The notes: a model not told the origin generated them from the letters alone. A DNA stretch of 64,000 nucleotides from Bacillus sp. X1(2014) (GCF_007678255.1 NZ_VEED01000006.1:186001-250000), one strand, 5' to 3'; positions 20,215 to 29,176 are shown, counted from the stretch's first letter. Translations and numbers: made by a program.

Positions 20215-20883
20215 TCAAGCTAAATACTTACTTCCTTCGCGAACACTTAACGGTGCTAGCTTTGTCGCTTGGATAAATTTTTTCACGGAATCAGGATTGA
20301 TCTTTGAATATTCCCTTAACGCCCAGCCGATGGCCTTTTGGATAAAAAATTCCTTACTGTCTGCATTAAGGCGTATGTATTGATAAAGAAGCTCTTCATT
20401 TGTGTTCTCTTTATACTTTAATTGAAAAAGAAGTGCCGCCCTGCGCAGCCAAAGGTAATCATGGGTGGCCCAGCCATCAATTGTTTCCGCCACGACATCA
20501 GGAAACCTTTTGGCAATTTCCCCAACCGGTTTAGGGGAAATCGCATCAACTGTATCCCACCATGATTTGGTTTGAATCAATTCCTCCATAAAAGGTAAAT
20601 CGATCTTCTCCAGCTTTTTCAACGATTTTTCCATATAAACCAATCCTGTATATTGGTATTCACGTTCATCCTTCGCCCAAAGATCGCGAATAAATTCTTG
20701 GTTAAACGGCTCCTTTAACAAACCTGTTTCTTTAAAAAACTGCTTCTCGAGTACACTTCGATTTGGTTTCTTGATGCCAAGGAAAGGGAAGTGGTCTTTC
20801 ATATATTTCTCCATTGGTCCAGCATTTGCTTCATTGCGATTTGCTTCAAATAGTTTTGTTAATAAGTCTATATTTGACTGCAC
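20215..20883 (-). CDS. DNA alkylation repair protein, AlkD-like HEAT-repeat family
   Basis: The 222-residue all-helical protein carries the DNA alkylation repair family pattern: YMKDHFPFLGIKKPNRS, then WAKDEREYQYTGLVY, the WWDTVDAISPKPVG segment and FFIQKAIGWALREYSK near residue 180. The Trp and Asp of SWWDTVD and the Arg of ALREY correspond to the AlkD active-site region that excises 3-methyladenine and 7-methylguanine. It starts with GTG after AAGGGTG and stands alone. Confidence 0.88.
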   Translation of the reverse strand: MQSNIDLLTKLFEANRNEANAGPMEKYMKDHFPFLGIKKPNRSVLEKQFFKETGLLKEPFNQEFIRDLWAKDEREYQYTGLVYMEKSLKKLEKIDLPFMEELIQTKSWWDTVDAISPKPVGEIAKRFPDVVAETIDGWATHDYLWLRRAALLFQLKYKENTNEELLYQYIRLNADSKEFFIQKAIGWALREYSKINPDSVKKFIQATKLAPLSVREGSKYLA

Positions 20884-21002
20884 CCAATCACCCTTTTAAA
20901 AAATTCCAGTCAGCTAACTAATAATTTAAATATTACCTTTATTTAACTGTATAAACAACATACTCGAAACCAAACTAAACCATAGTAGAAAAGGAGGGAT
21001 CG

Positions 21003-21164
21003 ATGATGACGAAGAAATACAACAAAGGCAGCAAGAATCAAAACTCCCCGCAAGCAGGACATGCAGAAGCTGAATTTGCCAGCGAGTTTGTCAGCGGTGA
21101 TAACAGTAAAGGTAATAAGCGCAATACCAAAGGGCAGAAAAGCAAAACAAATCCAAACTCTTAA
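21003..21164 (+). CDS. Small basic protein resembling gamma-type small acid-soluble spore protein
   Basis: A 53-residue frame starts with two ATGs (21003, 21006) behind AAGGAGGG. It is rich in Lys, Asn, Gln and Ser and contains AEAEFASEF, reminiscent of the GxFxxEFASE element of gamma-type SASPs; QAGHAEAEF resembles the lead-in. Cleavage by spore protease Gpr would be expected if so. There is only one such unit, shorter than SspE. The frame ends just before a terminator shared with the gene opposite. Confidence 0.7.
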   Translation: MMTKKYNKGSKNQNSPQAGHAEAEFASEFVSGDNSKGNKRNTKGQKSKTNPNS

Positions 21165-21166
21165 AA

Positions 21167-21201
21167 AAAGAAAGAACTGCCCAATTTAGGACAGTTCTTT
21201 C
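21167..21201 (-). terminator. Terminator between the SASP-like gene and the repeat protein
   Basis: AAAGAACTG and CAGTTCTTT arms, 12-base loop; the T-rich tail is best on the minus strand. Confidence 0.75.
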
Positions 21202-21204
21202 TAA

Positions 21205-21804
21205 TTAGTGACAACTAAATGAACGGATTCTGTTTAAATCCATTCCGTAATATTCCCAATGGTATCCACTCCAGCGATATCCGGCAATCGAGGTTCTGCC
21301 AACATAAGTCGGATAATACCAGAAGTTTCTTCCATTATTCAACCAAATATAGGTATAACGGTACAAACAGTGCCGAATTCCTCCTGGGTCAACCGCATAT
21401 AAGCCAACTGTTTCATGCGGAATAAAGGTTGGTGGCGGTCCAGTCGGGGCACCACCGTAATGTGGGCCTCCTCCATGTGGTGGATGATATCCTCCGTGCG
21501 GCGGCGGTTGATGGCCTCCCCCGTGCGGCGGCGGTTGATGGCCTCCCCCGTGCGGCGGCGGTTGATGGCCTCCTCCATGCGGCGGTGGTTGATGGCCTCC
21601 CCCGTGTGGCGGTGGTTGATGGCCTCCCCCGTGTGGCGGCGGTTGATGGCCTCCCCCGTGTGGCGGTGGTTGGTGGCCTCCCCCGTGTGGCGGTGGTTGA
21701 TGGCCTCCCCCGTGTGGCGGTGGTTGTGTTTGTTGCCTAAGGTTGTTTTCATAAGGAAAATTAGGCATTCTACCATGACCCTGAGGGTAATTGAAATGAT
21801 CCAT
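21205..21804 (-). CDS. His/Pro/Gly tandem-repeat protein, probable spore or cell surface
   Basis: The 199-residue protein has no signal peptide. Residues 27-107 are nine tandem 9-residue repeats: eight QPPPHGGGH and one QPPPHGGYH. The C-terminal domain (about 125-199) is aromatic and conserved-looking: ETVGLYAVDPGGIRHCLYR, YIWLNNGRNFWYYPTYVGR, GYRWSGYHWEYYG. I do not recognise a named family for certain. The lack of an export signal together with the repeats suggests a spore coat or exosporium protein, and the His-rich repeats could bind metal; both are inferences. It starts at ATG 21804 after AAAAGGGG. Confidence 0.75.
   Translation of the reverse strand: MDHFNYPQGHGRMPNFPYENNLRQQTQPPPHGGGHQPPPHGGGHQPPPHGGGHQPPPHGGGHQPPPHGGGHQPPPHGGGHQPPPHGGGHQPPPHGGGHQPPPHGGYHPPHGGGPHYGGAPTGPPPTFIPHETVGLYAVDPGGIRHCLYRYTYIWLNNGRNFWYYPTYVGRTSIAGYRWSGYHWEYYGMDLNRIRSFSCH
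21480..21725. repeat. 27-base tandem minisatellite inside the repeat gene
   Basis: Nine head-to-tail 27-base units encode the nonapeptide repeats. Units differ by few bases (GTGCGG/GTGTGG, CCCCCG/CCTCCA), pointing to recent expansion by slippage or unequal crossing-over. Confidence 0.9.
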
Positions 21805-21898
21805 GGTTATTAGTCCCCTTTTATTTAATTTTCCCTTTAACGTATGCGCCCCGCCTAATTTGGTGAAGGTAAAACATTAGTCCTATTTGAAAGTTTTG

Positions 21899-23002
21899 TT
21901 ACTCTACTTTACTTGCTGCTAACTCTCTTATTTCCTCAGCAATTTTATTCTGAATCTGTTCTACAACAGAGAAATCCATCGCAGCAATATATATTTCCTC
22001 TAACTCATCATGAAGTTCCTTTGCCTTTGCTAAATAGGAGATTGCCTCATTCATTTTATTTTTATAATTGGTTGAGATTTTAGTAATGATATCTTCAAAA
22101 ATTTCATCTGTCCCAGGCGCGATTAGTAATTCATACATATCAATGATTTCATCGCCATCTCTGCTTGGGAAGTACTCATGCGGTGCCGTACTATCAAAAA
22201 TCGCAATTCCAAGCTCCCTGAAAATTACCATATCAAGGCTGTGCGGGTCAAAGCCACAATGATAAACCTCTACATCCACCCCTCTGACTTCAGCCGCTGC
22301 AGCAAGCTTCTTCAGCATGGTGGATTTCCCAGAGCCCGGGCGCCCTTTAATAAAGTAACGTTTTGGAATCTCTTCGGTTAGATTCGGAACATAATCAACC
22401 GCTCCTTTAGGCGTTGCTGCCCCTAAAAAGCGATGACGGATATCTGATTTTTTACTAAGCTTCATTTTTCCAAAGAAAGTATCAATTAATTTGTTCGTTA
22501 ATTGATCTGCTTTCTTAAAATCCATGCTGTTGATATAGATCTTTTCCCAATCATCATGAATATCTAATGCTTCTTTAAACGTATCATATGCCTTATGAAA
22601 GGACTGGCTGATTTGATTGGTTAACTTCAAGATTGTACTTTTATGGATCGCTAAGGCGCGAGCATTCCAAGCCTCACCGAGGTTAATATACTCATCCACC
22701 GCACCTGGTGCTTTTGGTTCAATCACATGTGGAGCTGTTCCATCAACAATTCCCACCTTTAATGCCGGTATTAACACGCCATCAATGGAATTATTATCTG
22801 AAGAACAATGTAAGAATTCAACATCATAGCCCTTTTCAAGCCACTCATTGCCGACCTTTTTCATGAGTGAGGATTTACCTGTTCCTGGCCCGCCTTTTAA
22901 AATAAATAACCGGTCGAGATCTTGAAGATTGGAATCATATAAATTATGGAAACCTCTAGCTGTATTACCGCCAGCAAAGTAATTTTTAATTTTCCCTGCC
23001 AC
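21899..23002 (-). CDS. Two-P-loop ATPase of the PRK06851-like family
   Basis: The 367-residue protein is an internal duplication: the first half has Walker A GGPGTGKSSLMKKV near residue 37 and the second GRPGSGKSTMLKKL near 220. Each is followed by a similar segment (VEFLHCSSDNNSIDGV and VEVYHCGFDPHSLDMV, then GIxDxTAPH). No transport or helicase motif is present. The cellular role is unknown to me. GTG start at 23002 follows GGGAG. The repeated CxxDxxSxDxV element after each P-loop may be a substrate site. Confidence 0.8.
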   Translation of the reverse strand: MAGKIKNYFAGGNTARGFHNLYDSNLQDLDRLFILKGGPGTGKSSLMKKVGNEWLEKGYDVEFLHCSSDNNSIDGVLIPALKVGIVDGTAPHVIEPKAPGAVDEYINLGEAWNARALAIHKSTILKLTNQISQSFHKAYDTFKEALDIHDDWEKIYINSMDFKKADQLTNKLIDTFFGKMKLSKKSDIRHRFLGAATPKGAVDYVPNLTEEIPKRYFIKGRPGSGKSTMLKKLAAAAEVRGVDVEVYHCGFDPHSLDMVIFRELGIAIFDSTAPHEYFPSRDGDEIIDMYELLIAPGTDEIFEDIITKISTNYKNKMNEAISYLAKAKELHDELEEIYIAAMDFSVVEQIQNKIAEEIRELAASKVE

Positions 23003-23096
23003 TGATCAACACTCCCTTTTATCGTGACACTCGTAAGATAATTTCACCCTATCTTATGCGATTGTCACCTATAGGTGAGTGCCTAGGAAAAAAATC

Positions 23097-23573
23097 TTAC
23101 TTAATAACTGGGACAATGTCAGCTTTTGTGACCTCTTGCAATTGGACTGGGGCTAAAACGATTTGGACACCAATCTTCCCGGCACTGACAATGATGGTAT
23201 CCAAGTCCTTTGCATGTTCATCAATAAACGTCTTATACTCCTTTTTCATACCAATCGGCGAACAGCCGCCACGGATATATCCTGTCCATTTCTGAATATC
23301 CTTGACGGGAAGCATTTCAACATTCTTTTCACCAGCTGCCTTCGCGGCCCTTTTTAAATCCAATTCCTCAGCAACGGGAATAACGAAGACATAGATATTC
23401 TTGCTGGCTCCCTGTGCAACGAGCGTCTTATAGACTTCCTTGGGGTCTCTGCCGATTTTTTCAGCAACAGAGACACCGTCAATTTTTCCATCTTTATTAT
23501 CATAGGTAAACATGTCATAGCTGACCTTTTTTGCATCTAATATGCGCATCGCATTCGTTTTTGCTTGTGCCAC
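23097..23573 (-). CDS. ybaK: Aminoacyl-tRNA deacylase YbaK/EbsC
   Basis: The 158-residue protein hydrolyses Cys-tRNA(Pro) and similar mischarged tRNAs. Family marks are TNAMRILDAKKVSY at the start, the Lys motif YKTLVAQG near residue 46, and the loop GYIRGGCSPIGMKK near 98. The GTG at 23573, 9 bases after GGGAGG, is chosen; the frame is open further upstream without an RBS. Confidence 0.9.
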   Translation of the reverse strand: MAQAKTNAMRILDAKKVSYDMFTYDNKDGKIDGVSVAEKIGRDPKEVYKTLVAQGASKNIYVFVIPVAEELDLKRAAKAAGEKNVEMLPVKDIQKWTGYIRGGCSPIGMKKEYKTFIDEHAKDLDTIIVSAGKIGVQIVLAPVQLQEVTKADIVPVIK

Positions 23574-23854
23574 GTTATCATTCCTCCCTGAATTTGAAGG
23601 CTCCAAAATAATTTCTAGCATACTGGATTAGCTGAATTTACACAAAATCACCCAAAATCTGTCACCCATTTGTCACTCTAATAAACAATTATTATAGTAC
23701 ACTAAAATTAATAATAAATTACTTTCATTTCCAAAATAGATAATATATTCATTAATACTATTTAAAAACAGGTCTATGTTCAACACTTCACAAACAATAT
23801 ACAAACATATAAAATGACGCTGTTTTCTATACTATTTTCCATGAGGTGAAATAA

Positions 23855-24316
23855 ATGAAATACGATTTAGTCCTTTTGCATGCACCAAGCGTCTATGATT
23901 TTCGGAAAAACTCCCTGCTTGCCGGTCCCATCAGTGATGTGGTCCCCTCGTCACCCGTATTTGAGATGTACCCGATTGGCATTACCAGTATCGCGGAATA
24001 CCTGGAAAGGTACAGCCTTCGAGTGAAAATCATTAATATCGCCAATCGCATGCTCATGAGTGACAAATTTGATGTCGAAGCAAAGTTAAAGAACATCCAA
24101 ACAAAAGCCTTCGGAATTGACTTACACTGGCTTCCACATGCACATGGCAGCATCGAGGTAGCTAGACTAGTTAAAAAGCTTCATCCTATTACCCCTGTAA
24201 TCTTTGGCGGCCTACAGTTGTATGAGGATTATGCAAACAAAATTAGACATCTAATGCAGCCAAAACGCCGTCAGCAATTCCGGCTTGATCCTGAACACCG
24301 GAAAATGAAAATATAA
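23855..24316 (+). pseudogene. Remnant of a B12-binding radical SAM protein gene (internal deletion)
   Basis: The frame starts normally after GAGGTG and gives an intact N-terminal cobalamin-binding domain (MKYDLVLLHAPSVYDF, MYPIGITSIAEYLERY, AFGIDLHWLPHAHGS, VIFGGL). After GGL at about residue 120 the sequence jumps to a basic tail (YEDYANKIRHLM...LDPEHRKMKI) that looks like a C-terminus. The radical SAM CxxxCxxC core is missing; intact relatives would be several hundred residues longer. The most likely history is one in-frame deletion joining both ends. A strong terminator follows. A standalone B12-domain protein is possible but less likely. Confidence 0.7.
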
Positions 24317-24320
24317 TGTT

Positions 24321-24352
24321 AAAAGGAGTTGGGGGACCCCCAACTCCTTTTT
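24321..24352. terminator. Strong bidirectional terminator between radical SAM remnant and liv operon
   Basis: AAAAGGAGTTGGGGG / CCCCCAACTCCTTTT with almost no loop; serves the remnant (plus) and livF (minus). Confidence 0.92.
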
Positions 24353-24366
24353 GAAGGCGGATCGAA

Positions 24367-25074
24367 TTAATGTCCGCCAAGATAAGCATTTCTAATTTGG
24401 TCACTTGAGCTAAGCTCTTCGGCTGTACCAGAAGCGACAATTTTTCCTGTTTCAATAACATAAGCACGGTCCGCGATCGAGAGGGCCATATTGGCATTTT
24501 GTTCTACTAATAGAATCGTTGTGCCTGTTTTATTGATTTCCTCGATAATCTTGAAAATCGTTTTTACTAATAGTGGAGCAAGACCCATGGACGGTTCATC
24601 TAACAGTAATAGACGTGGCCTAGCCATCAATGCTCGTCCCATTGCGAGCATTTGCTGCTCTCCACCTGAAAGGGTACCTGACTGCTGTTTTTTACGCTCT
24701 AACAACCGTGGGAACAGTTGATACACCTTTTCAAAATCTTCCTGAATTCCTTTTTTATCTTTCCTTAAGTACGCACCTAATTCAAGGTTTTCCTCCACTG
24801 ACATGTTCGAGAACACGCGGCGGCCTTCCGGTACTTGTGAAATTCCACGTTTCACAATTGATTGTGGAACCTTTCCGGCTACATGTTCGCCTTCAAACAA
24901 TACTTCACCATTTTTCGGCTTTAATAGTCCTGAGATTGTTTGTAAAAGCGTGCTTTTACCTGCACCATTGGCACCAATCAACGTAACAATTTCTCCTTGA
25001 TTGATCTCGAGGGAAACCCCCTTTAGTGCGTGGATATTACCATAATAAACATTTATATCATTTACTTTTAGCAT
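24367..25074 (-). CDS. livF: Branched-chain amino acid ABC transporter ATPase LivF
   Basis: The 235-residue ATPase has Walker A GANGAGKST near residue 34, signature LSGGEQQMLAMGRAL near 135 and Walker B LLLLDEPSMGLAP near 155; the GLAP ending is typical of LivF. It pairs with LivG beneath the LivHM channel. The ATG shares one base with the livG stop (TAATG). Last gene of livKHMGF. Confidence 0.95.
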   Translation of the reverse strand: MLKVNDINVYYGNIHALKGVSLEINQGEIVTLIGANGAGKSTLLQTISGLLKPKNGEVLFEGEHVAGKVPQSIVKRGISQVPEGRRVFSNMSVEENLELGAYLRKDKKGIQEDFEKVYQLFPRLLERKKQQSGTLSGGEQQMLAMGRALMARPRLLLLDEPSMGLAPLLVKTIFKIIEEINKTGTTILLVEQNANMALSIADRAYVIETGKIVASGTAEELSSSDQIRNAYLGGH

Positions 25075-25853
25075 TAGGAGACCTCCTCTCCAAGATAGGC
25101 TTCGATGACTTTTGGATTATTTCTGATTTGTTCTGGTGTCCCATCCGCAATTAATTGACCGTGGTCAAGCACATAGATGCGCTCGCACACCCCCATAACA
25201 AGACCCATGTCATGTTCAATTAAGAGGATTGTTAATGAAAACTTTTCACGGATTAATGCAATTAAGTTCATTAATTCTTCTGTTTCCTGCGGGTTCATCC
25301 CGGCAGCCGGTTCATCGAGTAGTAATAATTTTGGTCCGGCTGCTAAAGCCCGGGCAATTTCAAGGCGGCGCTGCTGACCATACGGTAAGTTCTTCGCCTT
25401 TTCATGCATTACATTTTCCAACTTGAAGATTTTCAAGAAGTCAATTGCCTTTTCTTCCATTTCCTTTTCACCAGCAAAGTGAGCTGGAAGGCGGAAGATA
25501 GAGCTTACCATCGAATGCTTAGCCAACGAATGATAAGCGACCTTTACATTATCGAGAACAGACAGATCACTAAACAAGCGAATGTTTTGGAAGGTCCGAC
25601 TAATTCCTTTTTTGGTGATTTTATAGGGTGCTGAGCCATTAAGTTTTTCACCTGCTAACGAAATGGTTCCCTCTGTTGGAACATAGACACCTGTTAACAA
25701 GTTAAAAAATGTGGTTTTACCTGCACCATTGGGACCAATTAAACCGACAAGTTCACCCTGATTTAATTGCAAGTTTACATCAGATACAGCTTTTAAACCG
25801 CCGAATCGGATCCCAACATTTTCTACTTTAAGCAATTGGGTTTTTGTTGTCAT
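25074..25853 (-). CDS. livG: Branched-chain amino acid ABC transporter ATPase LivG
   Basis: The 259-residue ATPase has Walker A GPNGAGKTTFFN near residue 38, the LivG signature LPYGQQRRLEIARALA near 153 and Walker B LLLLDEPAAGMNPQE near 174. The C-terminal EAYLGEE is typical. Its ATG lies 26 bases inside livM, so the ribosome site GGAGGAG is coded within livM. Confidence 0.95.
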   Translation of the reverse strand: MTTKTQLLKVENVGIRFGGLKAVSDVNLQLNQGELVGLIGPNGAGKTTFFNLLTGVYVPTEGTISLAGEKLNGSAPYKITKKGISRTFQNIRLFSDLSVLDNVKVAYHSLAKHSMVSSIFRLPAHFAGEKEMEEKAIDFLKIFKLENVMHEKAKNLPYGQQRRLEIARALAAGPKLLLLDEPAAGMNPQETEELMNLIALIREKFSLTILLIEHDMGLVMGVCERIYVLDHGQLIADGTPEQIRNNPKVIEAYLGEEVS

Positions 25854-26802
25854 GCTTTACTCCTCCTTTAGCCGCTTTACCAACTTTAAAGAATGAGGTA
25901 ATTTCTTTTGTGCCGAGCAGGCCTTGTGGACGGAAAAGCATCATCACGATTAAGACAAGGCTGTATATAACCATCCGAACTTCTGGATAGCTAGATAGAT
26001 AAGTTGAAATGATCGTTAACAGGATCGCAGCAATCACTGCTCCTGACATACTTCCTAATCCGCCTAGAACGACGAATATTAAAATATCAAATGATTTCAA
26101 AAAGCCAAAGTTTGTCGGCTGGATAATATAAAAGTTATGCGCATATAAAGCACCGGCAATTCCGGCAAAAAACGCACCGATGGCAAAAGCTGTTACCTTA
26201 TAATAGGTTGTATTAATCCCCATCGCATCGGCAGCAATTTCATTTTCTCTGATCGAAATACATGCTCGTCCATGAGTTGAATTAGTGAAGTTCGCAATCA
26301 CTACAATTGTTAAAATTACGCAAAAGATCAACCAAGGCCATGTGGTAAAGTGGGAGACTGTCATTCCGCTTGCTCCACCGACATAATCAATATTTAAGAA
26401 GACAATTCTCACAATCTCTCCGAATCCAAGTGTGGCAATCGCAAGATAATCACCTTTTAATCGAAGGGAGGGAATCCCAATAATGAGACCGGCTACTGCC
26501 GCAGCTATACCGCCAACAAGAAGGGCCACTGGAAATGGGAGGCTTAATTTCATTGTCATAATGGCTGAGGCATAGGCACCAACGGCAAGGAACCCAGCAT
26601 GTCCAATCGAAAACTGACCGGTAATACCAATAATTAAATGAAGACTTACTGCAAGAATAATGTTTATTCCAATAAAAAATAGCGTATTTACATAAAACTG
26701 ATTCAATGAACCACCATTAATTAAAAATTGCATGACGACCGCAAATACAACGGCTAAAACGATCGAGGTCCAGAAAAATTTTGCTTGTTTTAAAATTGTC
26801 AT
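25828..26802 (-). CDS. livM: Branched-chain amino acid ABC transporter permease LivM
   Basis: This 324-residue polytopic protein has about nine to ten membrane segments with the LivM signatures GQFSIGHAGFLAVGAYA (residues 64-80), LRLKGDYLAIATLGFGEI and the EAA-like cytoplasmic loop (ISIRENEIAADAMGINTTYYK). It forms the channel with LivH. The last codons overlap livG. Confidence 0.95.
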   Translation of the reverse strand: MTILKQAKFFWTSIVLAVVFAVVMQFLINGGSLNQFYVNTLFFIGINIILAVSLHLIIGITGQFSIGHAGFLAVGAYASAIMTMKLSLPFPVALLVGGIAAAVAGLIIGIPSLRLKGDYLAIATLGFGEIVRIVFLNIDYVGGASGMTVSHFTTWPWLIFCVILTIVVIANFTNSTHGRACISIRENEIAADAMGINTTYYKVTAFAIGAFFAGIAGALYAHNFYIIQPTNFGFLKSFDILIFVVLGGLGSMSGAVIAAILLTIISTYLSSYPEVRMVIYSLVLIVMMLFRPQGLLGTKEITSFFKVGKAAKGGVKHDNKNPIA

Positions 26803-26817
26803 TGCTTAAAGACCTCC

Positions 26818-27696
26818 TTACACCTTTTCCCTGATATTTTTACCAAATAAACCAGCTGGACGGAAAATCAAAATTAAGATAAGTACAACAAACGCTACAC
26901 CGTCTCTCCATAGAGAGTAACCAGCAGCACTTACAAGTGACTCTATAACCCCTAACAATAAACCACCGGTCATCGCGCCAGGAATAATTCCAATTCCACC
27001 TAAAACAGCTGCGACAAACGCTTTAAGCCCTGGGATAATTCCCATTAACGGCTCAATTTTTGTATAGTATACCCCAAAGACGACGCCCGCCGCTCCTGCT
27101 AGAGCAGAACCGATCGCAAAAGTCGCTGAAATCGTGTTATTTACATTGATACCCATTAATCTTGCAGCATCCATGTCATGTGATACAGCCCGCATGGCTT
27201 TACCAATTTTTGTTTTATGAACGATAAATTGCAGTAAAATCATTAAGATGACGGATGTTCCTAAAATAAGGATGGACTGGCCGCTAATCTTTACTCCAAA
27301 AATCTCAAGGGTTTTTAGAGGAACGATTCCATCTGGATAAGCTTCCGGCTGAGCACCGCGAATATAAATGGTTCCATACTCGATAAACAACGAAACCCCA
27401 ATCGCTGTAATAAGGGCAGCGATTCTTGTTGCATTCCGAAGAGGTTTATAGGCAATCCTCTCGATTAATACACCGAAGATTGCACAGGCAACCATTGAAA
27501 TAAGTAATGCTGGGAAAAATCCTAAATCAAGAATAGTAATGGAATAAAAACCTATAAATGCACCGACCATGAAGACGTCCCCATGGGCAAAGTTAATTAA
27601 TTTTACAATACCGTATACCATTGTGTAGCCTAGGGCGATTAGTGCATAAATACTGCCCAAGGAAATTCCATTGACAAGCTGCTGTATTAATTCCAT
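26818..27696 (-). CDS. livH: Branched-chain amino acid ABC transporter permease LivH
   Basis: This 292-residue polytopic permease has LivH signatures: NGISLGSIYALIALGYTMVYG at the start, INFAHGDVFMVGAF near residue 35 and MRAVSHDMDAARLMGINV near 168. It pairs with LivM. livM follows 15 bases downstream; livK precedes it across a gap containing a hairpin. Confidence 0.95.
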   Translation of the reverse strand: MELIQQLVNGISLGSIYALIALGYTMVYGIVKLINFAHGDVFMVGAFIGFYSITILDLGFFPALLISMVACAIFGVLIERIAYKPLRNATRIAALITAIGVSLFIEYGTIYIRGAQPEAYPDGIVPLKTLEIFGVKISGQSILILGTSVILMILLQFIVHKTKIGKAMRAVSHDMDAARLMGINVNNTISATFAIGSALAGAAGVVFGVYYTKIEPLMGIIPGLKAFVAAVLGGIGIIPGAMTGGLLLGVIESLVSAAGYSLWRDGVAFVVLILILIFRPAGLFGKNIREKV

Positions 27697-27792
27697 ATGT
27701 CTTACACTCCTTTGGACCGACTTCTACGAATCTTTTTTTAAATACAATTAAACAACGTTTGCATGTTGGGAAACTTGCATTTCTTTTAGAAA

Positions 27793-27826
27793 GGGGAATA
27801 GGGAGACATTACGCTCCCTATCCCTT
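27793..27826 (-). terminator. Intercistronic hairpin between livK and livH
   Basis: Minus strand GGGATAGGGAG, short loop, CTCCCTATTCCCC followed by TTTCT. Its position after the binding-protein gene suggests partial termination that keeps livK mRNA more abundant than the permease genes. Confidence 0.65.
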
Positions 27827-27860
27827 TGGCAAACTATGAAAATTTGTCTAGCAGATACTA

Positions 27861-29033
27861 TTATGGGTTGATCTTTGTCTTAAATTGTTGTTCACCGTTT
27901 TTGTACTCAAGGATAACTGCGGCTTTGATTGGATCGTGGTTTTTGTCAAGCTTCACTTTACCTGAAACAAGCTGTAATCCATCAGTCTCTTCAAGCGCCT
28001 TTTTAATTTTACTAGAATCACTGCTTCCAGCACGCTTAATCGCATCAGCAAGGAAGTATACTGTGTCATAACCTAGAGCTGTAAAGGCATCCGGAGATTT
28101 ACCATCGTATTTCGCTTTGAATGCAGAAACGAATTCTTGAACCTTTTTATCACTATCACCTGAAGAGTAGTGGTTTGTAATAAATGTGTTATTAAGTGTT
28201 GGTGCGCCAGCGATTTCTACTAGTTTAGGAGAATCCCAACCGTCACCACCCATGATTGGTACATTTAAGCCAAGCTCACGAGCTTGTTTAATAATTAACC
28301 CAACTTCTTCATAGAAACCAGGAACAAAGATATATTCTGGATTTGCTGCTTTAATATTTGTTAAAGTAGCACGGAAATCTGTATCCTTTGCCACATACGC
28401 TTCTTCTTTAACAATTTTCCCGCCATTTGCTTCAAAATTCTTTTTGAAAGAAGCAGCCAGACCTTTAGAGTAGTCGCTTGAGCTATCAATTAATACAGCT
28501 GCACTTTTAACCTTTAAATCATTGGTCGCAAAGTTCGCGGCAACTGTACCTTGGAATGGGTCGATAAAGCATGTACGGAAGACAAAGTCATTTAGCTTTC
28601 CGTCTTTATTTGTGATCGTAGCGTTTGTTGCAGTTGGTGTGATTAATGGAATTTTGTTATCTTGAGCAATCTGTACTTGAGCTAGTGTGTTTGTACTTGT
28701 TGCTGCCCCAATCATTGCCACAACTTTATCTTGGGTGGCAAGTTTTAGTGCACCATTCGTTGCCTCAGCAGCATCCGACTTATTGTCGACTGTCACTAAT
28801 TTTAATTTTTTGCCATTAATACCTTCTTTGTTGATTTCTTCGATGGCTAGTTCAATACCTTCTTTTGCCGACTGACCATAAGAAGCTACTCCGCCAGATA
28901 GTTCAAGGTTGGCACCAATTTTAATATCGCCGCCTTTTTCTCCATCACCACTAGCACTTGAATTACATCCTGCCAACACCCCTGCTGCTACCATAAAAGA
29001 CATAAATACTCCAGCTAATTTTCTCTTCCTCAT
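27861..29033 (-). CDS. livK: Branched-chain amino acid ABC transporter substrate-binding lipoprotein
   Basis: This 390-residue type I periplasmic-binding-fold protein has a lipoprotein signal (VLAGC, Cys near residue 23). The mature part shows GANLELSGGVASYGQSAKEGIELAIEEIN, then IGAATSTNTLAQVQIAQ and PTATNATIT, the LivJ/K ligand pocket. It captures branched-chain or related amino acids outside the membrane. First gene of the operon, with promoter and two CodY-like boxes in its leader. Confidence 0.94.
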   Translation of the reverse strand: MRKRKLAGVFMSFMVAAGVLAGCNSSASGDGEKGGDIKIGANLELSGGVASYGQSAKEGIELAIEEINKEGINGKKLKLVTVDNKSDAAEATNGALKLATQDKVVAMIGAATSTNTLAQVQIAQDNKIPLITPTATNATITNKDGKLNDFVFRTCFIDPFQGTVAANFATNDLKVKSAAVLIDSSSDYSKGLAASFKKNFEANGGKIVKEEAYVAKDTDFRATLTNIKAANPEYIFVPGFYEEVGLIIKQARELGLNVPIMGGDGWDSPKLVEIAGAPTLNNTFITNHYSSGDSDKKVQEFVSAFKAKYDGKSPDAFTALGYDTVYFLADAIKRAGSSDSSKIKKALEETDGLQLVSGKVKLDKNHDPIKAAVILEYKNGEQQFKTKINP

Positions 29034-29045
29034 GACTTACCCCCT

Positions 29046-29114
29046 AATTTTTTGAAAAATTTTCCCAACTACTTTTGTCTAACTGTTTTAAAAAAAGATA
29101 ATATTCTGAAAACA
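29046..29114 (-). promoter_or_regulatory. Two CodY-like boxes in the livK leader
   Basis: Plus-strand AATTTTTTGAAAAAT (29046-29060) has two mismatches, and AATATTCTGAAAACA (29100-29114) three mismatches, to the CodY box AATTTTCWGAAAATT. Both lie between the promoter and the start codon, where bound CodY could roadblock transcription. CodY control fits a branched-chain amino acid importer, but AT-rich DNA makes chance matches easy. Confidence 0.45.
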
Positions 29115-29147
29115 TTGTACATAATATTTAAGGGTTCGTCTAGTAGT

Positions 29148-29176
29148 ATTATACATTATTTTAAAATAATTTGCAA
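29148..29176 (-). promoter_or_regulatory. SigA promoter of livKHMGF
   Basis: Minus strand -35 TTGCAA (29176-29171), 17-base spacer, -10 TATAAT (29153-29148), giving a leader of about 108 bases before livK. Confidence 0.75.

Noticed and set aside
21415..21813. Open reading frames on the plus strand opposite the tandem-repeat gene
   Set aside because: They are mirror frames of the 27-base repeat (Met-Ala-Ser-Pro-Val-Arg-Arg-Arg-Leu strings) with no RBS or recognisable product.
29034..29147. T-box leader for livK
   Set aside because: No T-box consensus and no terminator/antiterminator pair in the leader.
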